From Flavobacteriaceae bacterium 3519-10 (GTDB lineage: Bacteria > Bacteroidota > Bacteroidia > Flavobacteriales > Weeksellaceae): DNA of 64,000 nt. Below, one piece after another: positions 26,133 to 35,323 of this stretch. A program made the position numbers and the translations under genes. Every line of letters starts with the position of its first letter. Positions within the stretch are counted from its first letter, which is position 1. The stretch spans positions 1,994,342 through 2,058,341 of the forward strand of contig CP001673.1 of the NCBI GenBank assembly GCA_000023725.1, in the 5' to 3' direction. The notes beneath the pieces were generated by a model. The model saw nothing but the letters and a program-made list of their open reading frames with translations, made no database searches and was not told where the DNA came from.

Positions 26133-26155
26133 ATTAATTGATTTATATGCTAGAA

Positions 26156-27943
26156 CTAGTAGCCATAATCATTAGCCAAAGTTCCGTTGCTTGAGTCTAT
26201 GAATACCTGCCAGATCGGCCAGAACTGTTTAGTATCCGGATTGTTTCTGTACAGTGACGCAATTTTAGAATCTGAAAGCGAAGTCCAGTCCACTGCAGTC
26301 CAACCGGTGCCTGGGTTTGTAAATTCCCCACGGTTCAGGCCGTAAATAATTAGCGTCTCATTATCAGTGGCATATTTATAATACAGCGTTGAAGGCACAT
26401 CTTCATATCTTCCGGTTCGGTTTTTCAGTTCGGTAAGTCTTGCTTTAGCATCGGCCATTCTTGTCCCGAGCAAATTCCATCTGATCAGTGCGAGTTTACG
26501 CTCCATTTCGCCGGTAAATTCATACTTATGTTCCTCCACGATCGCGTTGAACATTGCAGATTTTGAAGTAAGTGCGTTCACATAGTTCTCCACTTTTACA
26601 GGTCGGTCGGCAGGCGCAAATGCTCTGTTTCTGATCTGTTTGAGGTAAGGTGCTGCCGCGGCAGGTCCTTCAATTTCGTTCGCTGCTTCGGCTGCCATCA
26701 GAAGAATCTCAGCGTATCTCATGTAGATTTTGTTTACCCCATCGTCATTGGTTGAAGTTACAAGCCTGTTCATCCACTCGAATCGGTATTTACCGAAATA
26801 CCATCTGTTGAATGCACCAACTTCCTGTTTTGCTTTGCCGGCTACTGCGCTGCCCCATTTGTAAGGCACGCAGGTTACGTTCCGTCTTTGGTCAGTTTGG
26901 TCGTAATCATAAAATACGTTCGGTAACGGACCTCCCTGTCCACCTCTGTTGTTACCCATTTGCTGGTATTGGTTATTATTCGTGTGGTTTACAGCGAATG
27001 TAAACAGTACACGACCTCTACCTGATGAGAATGGTATTTCCCACAGTGATTCGTTTCCTGCAGCAAGAACTTCCTGATTGTACTTTTTCCAAAGACCTTC
27101 AAACGTAGGTTCGAGGTGTGCAGAACCACTATTGATGACATCGCGGCAGAGCTGCAGCGCCAGCGGATATAATGTAGCCACGGATAATTCAGGATCATTG
27201 CTTCTTCTGATTCCGTCGGGATATTGCGAATAACCAGAAGCTGCCATTGCAACTCTGGCTCTGAGGCCTTTCACGAAAGCCTTGTTTATTCTTTCCACAG
27301 ATGCAGTTGCCGCATTTCCGTTAGGCCATGGAACCAAAGTTTCTGCCTCTGCAAGATCGGCTAACAGCTGCTTGTAAATTACGTCGCGGCTGGATTTAGG
27401 CATATAAACTGTTTCGGTGGTAATCGGCTCGAATCTGGCCGGAACATCACCCCAACCTTTTACAAGATCTGAATAATAAACCGCTCTTAAAGTAAGCGCT
27501 TCACCCAAAAGATAACCGAGTTCAGAACCCGGAGTTGGGTTTCCGTAAGTGCGCAATCCTCTGATACACAGGTTTGCTCTTTCAATACCGGAATACATCA
27601 TCGCCCATACGTTATTGGCCGTGTTCATCTGGCTGTTGTTCGGTTTTGGATCATATACTACCAGATCGGCGTTGTCATTAGAAGTAGATTCTGACGAGTT
27701 CAGCCATTCTGTATCGGTGTTCATACCATAGAAGGGAATCCATCTGCCTCTGTAGGAGTTGGTTTCAGCCATCGGAACCTTTATCCCGTCCACCGCGCCT
27801 TTCGCAAGGTCAGGGTTTGAGAATATAACTGCTTCGGAGGACGACGAAGGCGCATCCACAGTAAGCAGGTCGTCGCCTAACTGCTTGCAGGAGAGTACTG
27901 CGAGCGACATCAGCAAGACCGAAAGTTTTATTGATATTTTCAT
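26156..27943 (-). CDS. SusD-like glycan-binding outer-membrane lipoprotein
   Basis: A 595-residue RagB/SusD-family surface lipoprotein (lipobox VLSC, Cys about 19). It would form the lid that captures oligogalacturonides for the SusC transporter. SusD-type features include a tetratricopeptide-like helical region, YLLGEALTLRAVYYSDLVKGWGDVP near 145-170, and the C-terminal segment NKIYMRYAEILLMAAEAANE, which is characteristic of the family, followed by RNRAF. It lies 39 bases after susC and is followed by a strong terminator. The pectin enzymes around it make homogalacturonan fragments the likely ligand. Confidence 0.95.
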   Translation of the reverse strand: MKISIKLSVLLMSLAVLSCKQLGDDLLTVDAPSSSSEAVIFSNPDLAKGAVDGIKVPMAETNSYRGRWIPFYGMNTDTEWLNSSESTSNDNADLVVYDPKPNNSQMNTANNVWAMMYSGIERANLCIRGLRTYGNPTPGSELGYLLGEALTLRAVYYSDLVKGWGDVPARFEPITTETVYMPKSSRDVIYKQLLADLAEAETLVPWPNGNAATASVERINKAFVKGLRARVAMAASGYSQYPDGIRRSNDPELSVATLYPLALQLCRDVINSGSAHLEPTFEGLWKKYNQEVLAAGNESLWEIPFSSGRGRVLFTFAVNHTNNNQYQQMGNNRGGQGGPLPNVFYDYDQTDQRRNVTCVPYKWGSAVAGKAKQEVGAFNRWYFGKYRFEWMNRLVTSTNDDGVNKIYMRYAEILLMAAEAANEIEGPAAAAPYLKQIRNRAFAPADRPVKVENYVNALTSKSAMFNAIVEEHKYEFTGEMERKLALIRWNLLGTRMADAKARLTELKNRTGRYEDVPSTLYYKYATDNETLIIYGLNRGEFTNPGTGWTAVDWTSLSDSKIASLYRNNPDTKQFWPIWQVFIDSSNGTLANDYGY

Positions 27944-27981
27944 TATTTAAATATTTATAGGATGATAAACTGTTTGCTATA

Positions 27982-30969
27982 TTAGAAATTTAGGTTTGCA
28001 CCGAATACAACCTGTCTGCTTCGTGGAAAGCCCGAATAATCAACACCCGGCGTCATTGGCGTCTGTCTTCGTGTGGAAACCTCAGGATCCATTCCTGAAT
28101 AATTGGTAATTACAAATACGTTATACGCGGAAGCATACAGTCTGAATTTTGTAAGCTTGATGCTTCTCACAAAACTGTCTGGCAGTGAATAGCCTAATGT
28201 CAGGGTGTTTAATCTCAGGAAAGAACCGTCTTCAACCGCCCAGTCGCTGAATACGTATCTTGGCATGTAAGGTGACCACATTGTGGTTCCTGCATTAAGT
28301 GCGGCCAGCTGATCCGGATCTGTAACGAGGTTTCCTGCAGAATCCATATTGGTCCAACGGATACCGTCTGCCATTTCTGTGCTTAAGTTTCTGAACTGTC
28401 CGTCAGGTGATGATATGGTTGTTGTACTGAATTCGATTTTGTTCGCATTATAAACATCATTCCCTACACTCCAGTTAAAGCCTGCGGAAAAATCAAAATT
28501 CTTAGCGGTAGCATTAAGTGTAAATCCACCAGTATGTTTCGGTGTAGCGTTACCGATAATGGTTCTGTCATCTGCATTGACGATGCCGTCGCCGTTAATA
28601 TCTCTAAGTTTCATCGAGCCCGGTTTCACAGCACCCACGATTGCCGATGCATTGGCGATACCAGTTCTTAGCACAGGTGACCCCGTGGTATAATCGAAAT
28701 CTGCTACCTCATACCGGCCGTCATTCTGGTATCCGTACATCACACCGAGTGGCAAACCTACACGGACAAGATAATCAACCCCTACAGCCGACGCGAAGTT
28801 CGATGACTGTAACAACTCCTCCATGCCGCTGCCAAGTTCATTGATGTTATTTTTATTGAATGAAACGTTAAAACCAAGACTCAGGGAATAATCCTCTTTT
28901 TTGATGGCCTCGATATTTAACGACGTTTCTACACCCTTGTTTTGGGTTTCACCCATATTTCTCCATTGCCCGTCGTAACCTGTGCCCGGCGTCGGAAAAG
29001 GAATAAGCAGGTCTTTGGTGATGTTTTTATAAACCTCCACAGTACCGCTAATTCTACCATTAAATAATTCATAGTCTAAACCCGCATTCTGCGAAACTGT
29101 GGTTTCCCATTGCAAATCCGGATTTGCCAAAATTTTTGCGGCTGCCCAATAGCTGCTCACGTCGTTGATCCAAGTAGTTTGAGTAGACTGAAATGTCTGA
29201 ACACTCACGCCCGTTGGGATTCCGTTATTACCCGCCTCACCGTAGCTCGCGCGAAGTTTCAATAATCTTATCCAGGAAACATCGTTAAGGAAATTTTCTT
29301 CATTTACTTTCCAACCCACAGCTACAGACGGGAAATATGCCCATTTATTATTGGCAGCGAATTTACTTGATCCATCAGCCCTTAGCGTTGCAGTAAGTAA
29401 ATATTTGTTAAGGAAATCATAGTTCAACCTTCCGAAAAAGGAAAGCAACCTGTCGTCTGGTGCATATTCATTGCTTATACTGAAATCCTGTGCCTCTGAA
29501 GTCAGATTAACGGTATCATCAAAAGAAAACAGTCTTGGGAACCCAAAATTAAGCGTAGAAAGGACATTTGACTTTAAGTTATTATATTCCTGCCCCACCA
29601 TCAGTCTCAACGAGTGATTATCGCTTAGGATGCTTTTAAAGTCATAATTCAGGGTATTCGCAATCCTGAAACCTTCCCGTTCGGTATTTGTGAATGCCAT
29701 CGCCGGCAAGCCCTGAAGTGTAGAAGGCGCATTGTTTTTTGCGTAATAAGTAGATCTACCGTAATACCGGTAATCCTGAAGTCTCGAAAATTCCATTCCA
29801 ACATTAGACTGGAACTTAAGATTTTTGATAATTGTCCAGCCTAAACCTCCCTGTACGGTATAATTTTTTCGGTTCTGTCTGCGGTCGTTATCGCGTACCG
29901 CAACATATGGGTTTACGAGGTAACCTGCTTCTGCCTCATCGGTATCATCCGTCGTAAGTGCCGGAATGTCAATTGGCGAATAGCCTACACTGTGGCGAAG
30001 CCTGGCGTCGGTGTTAGAAAATTCACGCTGCTCGTTAGCGCCACCGCCTTTGATGTCTGTATTTGAGTATCTGAACGTTACTGATAAATCAACATTGTCT
30101 TTCGGTTTGTTTTTGAGGTTTACCGTAATATTATCTCGGTTGTACCCTGAACCCAGCATAATACCATCGTCCTTGAAGTTGGCAAGGTTGATGTTGAAGC
30201 TTGTTTTTTCGTTTCCGCCTCTTACACCGAAGTCGTTGCTGTGCACAACGCCGGTATTGCCATAAATTCTGTCCTGCCAGTCTAATGCTTCATAAGATCT
30301 GTACTGATCGATCTGGTTGAACGGAAGGAAATAATTATTGTAAGATGGAACATCGTTCAAAAGCAACGCATTTTCGAACTGCCACTTTGCATAATCGTAT
30401 GGCGTTAAAACATTAATTTTCTTTGCGAGCCATTTGTATCCCGTAAAAGAATTAAATGCACCTGTTACTTTACCGCTTTTCGCACCTTTTGTTGTAATGA
30501 GCACAACCCCGTAAGCACCACGCGAACCGTAGATTGCGGTGGAGGATGCATCTTTAAGAACTGTTATCGTCTCAATATCCGACGGTGTTACCTCACTCAT
30601 TGAGCCAACGGGAAAACCATCAACAATGATGAGCGGTGAACTGTCCTGCGTAATAGAACCGCCACCACGCACTCTCAGACTGATTTCTGCATCAGGCGCA
30701 CCTTCAGTTGATATTATCTGTACACCCGCAACCTTACCGGTCAACGCTTCCGCAACATTCGAAACGGGAATCTGCTTCAGTGCATCGCCACTTACAGTTG
30801 CAACAGAGCCGGTAAGATCGCTTTTACGCACAGATCCGTAACCGATCATTACTACCTCCTCGATCTTGTTTTCTTTAAGAACGGTATCCTGTACGCTTTG
30901 TGCGTGCGCGCTGATTCCAAGAAAAAACACGGCTGCAATGCAGGTTACTGTTATTGTATTTCTCTTCAT
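27982..30969 (-). CDS. SusC-like TonB-dependent transporter, without N-terminal extension
   Basis: A 995-residue outer-membrane transporter. The signal peptide (ends SAHAQ) is followed within about 15 residues by the TonB box/plug start KIEEVVMIGYGSVRKSDLTG, then the plug with LTGKVAGVQI, DGFPVG and AIYGSRGAYGVVLITTK. A long beta-barrel ends in an aromatic F. Most SusC proteins carry a carboxypeptidase-regulatory-like domain of about 80-100 residues before the TonB box, which is missing here. I prefer the ATG at 30969. An in-frame ATG at 30993 would overlap the GH28 gene. It imports oligogalacturonides with its SusD partner, powered by TonB. Confidence 0.95.
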   Translation of the reverse strand: MKRNTITVTCIAAVFFLGISAHAQSVQDTVLKENKIEEVVMIGYGSVRKSDLTGSVATVSGDALKQIPVSNVAEALTGKVAGVQIISTEGAPDAEISLRVRGGGSITQDSSPLIIVDGFPVGSMSEVTPSDIETITVLKDASSTAIYGSRGAYGVVLITTKGAKSGKVTGAFNSFTGYKWLAKKINVLTPYDYAKWQFENALLLNDVPSYNNYFLPFNQIDQYRSYEALDWQDRIYGNTGVVHSNDFGVRGGNEKTSFNINLANFKDDGIMLGSGYNRDNITVNLKNKPKDNVDLSVTFRYSNTDIKGGGANEQREFSNTDARLRHSVGYSPIDIPALTTDDTDEAEAGYLVNPYVAVRDNDRRQNRKNYTVQGGLGWTIIKNLKFQSNVGMEFSRLQDYRYYGRSTYYAKNNAPSTLQGLPAMAFTNTEREGFRIANTLNYDFKSILSDNHSLRLMVGQEYNNLKSNVLSTLNFGFPRLFSFDDTVNLTSEAQDFSISNEYAPDDRLLSFFGRLNYDFLNKYLLTATLRADGSSKFAANNKWAYFPSVAVGWKVNEENFLNDVSWIRLLKLRASYGEAGNNGIPTGVSVQTFQSTQTTWINDVSSYWAAAKILANPDLQWETTVSQNAGLDYELFNGRISGTVEVYKNITKDLLIPFPTPGTGYDGQWRNMGETQNKGVETSLNIEAIKKEDYSLSLGFNVSFNKNNINELGSGMEELLQSSNFASAVGVDYLVRVGLPLGVMYGYQNDGRYEVADFDYTTGSPVLRTGIANASAIVGAVKPGSMKLRDINGDGIVNADDRTIIGNATPKHTGGFTLNATAKNFDFSAGFNWSVGNDVYNANKIEFSTTTISSPDGQFRNLSTEMADGIRWTNMDSAGNLVTDPDQLAALNAGTTMWSPYMPRYVFSDWAVEDGSFLRLNTLTLGYSLPDSFVRSIKLTKFRLYASAYNVFVITNYSGMDPEVSTRRQTPMTPGVDYSGFPRSRQVVFGANLNF

Positions 30970-30979
30970 ATAGTTATTT

Positions 30980-32455
30980 TTAGTTCGGAGCATATTCGGT
31001 TTGTGCTCCGTTTATTTTAGTATTGATAAGCTTCAGGTTTTCAACAAATTTCACGTTGAAATTGGCTTTCACCTTATCAATCGTAACATTTTTGAAAGTA
31101 ATGTTCTGAATTTTTGAGTTTTCAAGACCGTCCGCGAAGATTGCGTATTTACCGCCATTCTTCACCTTCACATCTTCAAGCAGAATATTTCTGATCTGTG
31201 GAGTGAAGTTTCCGGTTCTGTTTTTATAGTCCTTATAATTCATGGTGATATGCAGCACAGCTTCCTTCACCTCGCCAACGGTAAGATTCTTTACATAAAC
31301 GCCGTCCACAACGCCGCCTCTCACATTATTGGTTTTAAGGCGGATCGCTCTGTCGAGTTCGGGTGAATCCATGTGGTTGTTGTACACAAATACATTTCTT
31401 ACGCCTGCCGACATCTCGCTGCCAATTACGACACCGCCGTGACCGTCAATCATTTTACAATCTCTCACGATGATGTTTTCAGTCATAATTCCAACTCTTC
31501 TACCCTCTTCATCCCTACCTGCTTTAATTGCGATACAGTCGTCGCCGGTATTGAAAATAGAATTTTTAATCAAAACATTTTGAGAATATTCGGGGTCAAG
31601 GCCGTCATTGTTAGGTCCATGGCTACGGATATTCACGCCGTCTACGATTATATTTTTGCTTTTTATAGGATGCAAGATCCAGAACGGTGCGTTGATAATT
31701 GTTATTCCCTGAATTAATACATTCTCACACTCAAATGGCTCTATAAAATTCGGGCGCAGGTAACGGCCGTTTCCGAAAGTTCTGTTCGAAACCGGAACGT
31801 TTGTATCAGCCATCTCCATCAGCTTGGGGAGATTATTGGGATCCAGCTGGCTCGGCATTCCGGGTTTAAAACCATAGGCCGAACTTCCTTTCCAGGTCCA
31901 CCAGTTATCATTGCTGGCCTGTCCGTTGAGGATTCCTTTTCCGGTTACCGCAATATTTTTCTTGTTTTTTGCATAGATAAGCGGCGAATAGTTCATCAGC
32001 TCCATTCCTTCAAAGGATGTATGAACCAAAGGATAAAAATCATCCGGATTGGTGCTGAATAGAATTTCAGCGCCCTCCATAAGATGAAGATTCACATTAT
32101 TCTCCAGATGAATAGGGCCACTCAGGAATTTTCCTGAAGGAACTATAACCTTTCCTCCGCCGTCTTTAGAGCACGCAAGAATCGCTTTTCTGATGCTTTC
32201 GGTGGCCATCGTCTTTCCGTCTGCCACGGCACCATAACTCACAATGTTATAGTTGGCATCCCTGAATTTGGGTTCTTTAATGGATTTTTCAAGTTCCAGC
32301 ATGCGCTCCATGGGGAAACTGTCTGTAGAACCAATGGCTATTGCATTATTACTCGCCGCTGAACATGCATACAGGAAAACAAGCGCTGAAAAGGCCATTA
32401 AGACCATTGGAAAAACAAATCTGGCGGAAATAAAACGTTGAACTCGGTAATTCAT
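30980..32455 (-). CDS. GH28 polygalacturonase (probable exo-type, lipoprotein)
   Basis: A 491-residue GH28 right-handed beta-helix, apparently a lipoprotein (LYACS, Cys about 31 after a long hydrophobic signal). The catalytic motifs run in order: NNDGLDPE, GDDCIAIKAG, GHGGVVIGSE and IRLKT, giving the three catalytic Asp, the His and the RIK-equivalent RLK. It hydrolyses polygalacturonate to galacturonate. The lack of a T9SS tail and the length suit a periplasmic or surface exo-acting enzyme (inference). It is the first gene of the susCD operon, 11 bases downstream of the operator, so the operator-covered start site gives a very short leader. Confidence 0.92.
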   Translation of the reverse strand: MNYRVQRFISARFVFPMVLMAFSALVFLYACSAASNNAIAIGSTDSFPMERMLELEKSIKEPKFRDANYNIVSYGAVADGKTMATESIRKAILACSKDGGGKVIVPSGKFLSGPIHLENNVNLHLMEGAEILFSTNPDDFYPLVHTSFEGMELMNYSPLIYAKNKKNIAVTGKGILNGQASNDNWWTWKGSSAYGFKPGMPSQLDPNNLPKLMEMADTNVPVSNRTFGNGRYLRPNFIEPFECENVLIQGITIINAPFWILHPIKSKNIIVDGVNIRSHGPNNDGLDPEYSQNVLIKNSIFNTGDDCIAIKAGRDEEGRRVGIMTENIIVRDCKMIDGHGGVVIGSEMSAGVRNVFVYNNHMDSPELDRAIRLKTNNVRGGVVDGVYVKNLTVGEVKEAVLHITMNYKDYKNRTGNFTPQIRNILLEDVKVKNGGKYAIFADGLENSKIQNITFKNVTIDKVKANFNVKFVENLKLINTKINGAQTEYAPN

Positions 32456-32465
32456 AATTAATTAA

Positions 32466-32485
32466 TGTAATCGATTACAAATATA
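32466..32485 (-). promoter_or_regulatory. Perfect operator and -7 box for the GH28-susCD operon
   Basis: A perfect palindrome TGTAATCGATTACA (32466-32479) overlaps by two bases the minus-strand -7 box TATATTTG (32485-32478). A TTG (32510-32508) lies 22 bases upstream of the box as a -33 element. The ATG of GH28 is only 11 bases from the operator. The site also lies 148 bases upstream of the divergent LacI-family gene, so it could serve autoregulation. Confidence 0.8.
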
Positions 32486-32529
32486 TATAAAAATATTAAT
32501 ACATTTACAAATAAAATTTCTTTTTTAGC

Positions 32530-32537
32530 TACATTTG
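32530..32537 (+). promoter_or_regulatory. -7 box TACATTTG of the LacI-family gene
   Basis: A perfect TAnnTTTG element on the plus strand, about 90 bases before the regulator's ATG at 32627. I see no TTG at consensus spacing and no operator palindrome immediately downstream, unlike the pectin promoters. Confidence 0.4.
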
Positions 32538-32626
32538 TGCCCATCGAAGCAGCAGGCTGACACGCAACAAATGCGTCATTTCACTATTCCTCTTAATGAT
32601 CCTTACCGTCTTAAACTTAAACCCAC

Positions 32627-33649
32627 ATGAACAACAAAGTCACGATTTACGACATCGCTAAAGAACTCAATATCACCGCAGCTACGGTATCGAGGGCGTT
32701 AAACGGAAATCCGAATATCAGTGAAAAAACAAGAGACAAGGTGATCAGCATGGCAAGTTCTATGAACTATAAACAGAACAAGCTGGCGCTCGCGCTGAAG
32801 AGCGGAAAGAGTAATTACATCGGCGTGATTGTGCCGCGCATTAACACCAATTTTTTTGGGTCGGTCATCCGAGGTCTGGAAGAAGAATTAAACGCGAAGG
32901 GTTACAACATCATCATCTGCCAAAGCCATAACGACGAGGAACAGGAATCTAAAAACATCGAAACCCTTATCGACTCCCATGTAGACGCCATTTTCATCTC
33001 ATCATCAAGTAAAAACACAACGTCACTCGAAAAAATCCTGAAAGGAAACATCCCTTTAATTTTCTTTGACCGAAAAAAGATTATGGATAACGTAAGTTCG
33101 GTGACAATTGATGATTTTGCAGGCGGCTATATGGCCACTAAACATCTTATAGACACGGGCTGCCGCAGGATTGCACACATTGCCTCGGGTCCGCTGGAAA
33201 TAGAAATCTTCCGCGAAAGACACAGAGGTTACCAGCAGGCACTCGCAGATCATAATATCGATTACAGAAAAGAATATTGCCTGCAGACAAACAGTAGCAT
33301 TGAAGACGGTAAAAAAGCAGTTGAAATCCTTTTCAGCCTTGATGAAAAGCCGGACGCGATCTTTTCTGCCAGTGATTTTGTTGCGCTTGGAGCCATCCAG
33401 GAGTTACAGGCACGAAACATAAAAGTACCGGATGATGTATCGGTGATCGGGTTTGCAAATGAACCGTTTACGGATTTTCTTGAACTGTCCATCTCGACGG
33501 TTGACCAGTTCCCAATTGAGATGGGCAGAAGCGCAGCCAAAGTATACCTTTCGCAGGAAACTGAAAACAAAGAGGAAGGGAAAGTTCAGAAAAAAGTCGT
33601 GCTTGAACCTAAACTTATTCTGCGGAAATCAACACGAAGTAAAAATTAA
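32627..33649 (+). CDS. LacI-family transcriptional regulator of the pectin locus
   Basis: A 340-residue LacI/GalR repressor. The N-terminal helix-turn-helix VTIYDIAKELNITAATVSRALNG (residues 4-26, shown in family order) and hinge helix KQNKLALALKSGKS precede a periplasmic-binding-like sensor domain from IGVIVPRINTNFFG onward. It is the only regulator in the 33-kb pectin locus and is the natural candidate to bind the TGTAATCGATTACA palindrome found at six promoters. That palindrome has the TG-N10-CA form with a central CG usual for LacI-family operators. The inducer is probably a uronate intermediate such as 2-keto-3-deoxygluconate or a precursor (inference). Confidence 0.93.
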   Translation: MNNKVTIYDIAKELNITAATVSRALNGNPNISEKTRDKVISMASSMNYKQNKLALALKSGKSNYIGVIVPRINTNFFGSVIRGLEEELNAKGYNIIICQSHNDEEQESKNIETLIDSHVDAIFISSSSKNTTSLEKILKGNIPLIFFDRKKIMDNVSSVTIDDFAGGYMATKHLIDTGCRRIAHIASGPLEIEIFRERHRGYQQALADHNIDYRKEYCLQTNSSIEDGKKAVEILFSLDEKPDAIFSASDFVALGAIQELQARNIKVPDDVSVIGFANEPFTDFLELSISTVDQFPIEMGRSAAKVYLSQETENKEEGKVQKKVVLEPKLILRKSTRSKN

Positions 33650-33682
33650 AAAGGATCAGTTAATCAACTGATCCTTTTTTTT
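33649..33682. terminator. Bidirectional terminator between the regulator and uxaA
   Basis: Perfect stem AAAGGATCAGTT / AACTGATCCTTT (33650-33661 with 33666-33677) flanked by A on the left and T on the right. It serves the plus-strand regulator gene and the minus-strand kduI-uxaA operon, whose last stop is at 33699. Confidence 0.9.
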
Positions 33683-33698
33683 GTGAAAAACTGAATTA

Positions 33699-35312
33699 TT
33701 ATAATGAAACTCCCCGCTTCCACGGGATAAAGACATCCTGTTTAAGCTGATCTGCCTTCGTTTCAACGTTTCCGCTGGCCAGATCGATGATGTATTCTAC
33801 AATTTCTTCGCCTACTTCCTGAATTGTTTTTTCTCCTGTAATCACAGTACCCGCATTGATATCGATGATGTCCGACATTTTTTCAACCACGGCACTATTT
33901 GATGCGATTTTCACCACCGGTGCAATCGGATTCCCCATCGGGTTCCCAAGTCCGGTTGTGAACAAAACCACCGTAGCGCCCGCGCCTACGAGGCCTGTTG
34001 TACATTCAGCGTCGTTTCCGGGTGTGTTCAGAAGGTTTAGTCCGGGCTTCGAAATATACTCGCCGTAATCGAGTACATCGACAATGGGCGCGGTACCGCC
34101 TTTCTTGGCAGCGCCGGCAGACTTCATCGCATCGGTAATCAAACCGTCTTTGATGTTTCCCGGTGAAGGATTCATATCAAAACCTGAACCCGCGTCTACC
34201 ACGGACTTTTCAAAAGCTTTCATTAATCCCAGAAATTTATCGGCCTTTTCAGAATCAACACATCTGTTCATCAGTTCCTGCTCTACTCCACAAAGTTCGG
34301 GGAATTCAGCTAAGATTGTTTTTCCGCCTAATGCTGCGAAAATATCTGAAACGACGCCGAGGGCTGGATTTGCTGAGATTCCTGAAAAACCATCGGAGCC
34401 GCCACATTCAAGGCCAATACTTAATTTAGCCAACGGAGCTGGTTGTCGCGGAATTTTATTCGCCCTCTTAATGGCTTCAAATGAATCTTTAATCACCATC
34501 TGGAACATTTTATCGGTGGTTCCGATCTGCTGCTGCTCATAAATCAACACTTCCTTCTGGCTGTTCGGACTCATTTCCTGCAATGCATTTTTGAAAATAT
34601 CAATCTGCAAATTCTGGCAACCTAAACTTAAAACGGTTGCACCTGCAACGTTGGGATTGTTCACATAACCCGCGAGCAGCTTCGCCAACAGTTCGGAGTC
34701 CTGTCTGATGCCGCCACAACCGCCCTGATGGTTGATAAATTTAACTTCAATATTATCGAGAAGGTTTGGATCCGGTTGCTTTTCAGCCACTTCTTCCACG
34801 CTTTTTTCTTCAATCAAAGAGCGCAAAAAGAGCTTATAAGAGACCTCTTTTTTAGGAAGAAGTTCATTCTCGAAAATCTCTTTGAGTTTTTCGATATTTT
34901 TATTTTCACAGAAAACGAGCGGAAAAAACAGCCACACATTTTTGGTACCCACCTGCCCATCAGCGCGGTGATAACCCATAAAGGTGCGGTCTTTCCAGCG
35001 GTCAACATTTGGCACAATCCACGGAAGCGTTCCGGTTTTACCGTGAACTTCTTCACTTTGGTGCTTCACGTTTTCAGTAGTAATTACTTCGCCACGAAGG
35101 ACCGGCAGACAAGCTTTCCCAACCAGAACGCCATACATTATGATGCTGTCGCCCGGCATAAAGTCGGTTTCTGCCATTTTATGTTTGGCTTTCACGTTGG
35201 TTTGCGCGGTAAATTCTACACCGTTGAACAGTACAGTATCTCCGGCAAAGATATCGGCCAGCGCAACCAGAACATTATCGTTCGGATTTACTTTTATGAG
35301 CTTATTTTCCAT
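33699..35312 (-). CDS. uxaA: Altronate dehydratase
   Basis: Dehydrates D-altronate to 2-keto-3-deoxygluconate in galacturonate catabolism. The 537-residue protein has an N-terminal SAF-type domain (about 1-95, ending VITTENVKH) and the large UxaA/GarD domain with MGYHRADGQVGTKN, HQGGCGGIRQD, SLGCQNLQ, LECGGSDGFSGI and ECTTGLVGAGA. The conserved Cys residues would ligate the Fe(II) or Fe-S centre. It is somewhat longer than the E. coli enzyme (about 495). It is the last gene of the ten-gene kduI-uxaA operon, 11 bases after uxaB. Confidence 0.95.
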   Translation of the reverse strand: MENKLIKVNPNDNVLVALADIFAGDTVLFNGVEFTAQTNVKAKHKMAETDFMPGDSIIMYGVLVGKACLPVLRGEVITTENVKHQSEEVHGKTGTLPWIVPNVDRWKDRTFMGYHRADGQVGTKNVWLFFPLVFCENKNIEKLKEIFENELLPKKEVSYKLFLRSLIEEKSVEEVAEKQPDPNLLDNIEVKFINHQGGCGGIRQDSELLAKLLAGYVNNPNVAGATVLSLGCQNLQIDIFKNALQEMSPNSQKEVLIYEQQQIGTTDKMFQMVIKDSFEAIKRANKIPRQPAPLAKLSIGLECGGSDGFSGISANPALGVVSDIFAALGGKTILAEFPELCGVEQELMNRCVDSEKADKFLGLMKAFEKSVVDAGSGFDMNPSPGNIKDGLITDAMKSAGAAKKGGTAPIVDVLDYGEYISKPGLNLLNTPGNDAECTTGLVGAGATVVLFTTGLGNPMGNPIAPVVKIASNSAVVEKMSDIIDINAGTVITGEKTIQEVGEEIVEYIIDLASGNVETKADQLKQDVFIPWKRGVSL

Positions 35313-35323
35313 GATTCAAATAT

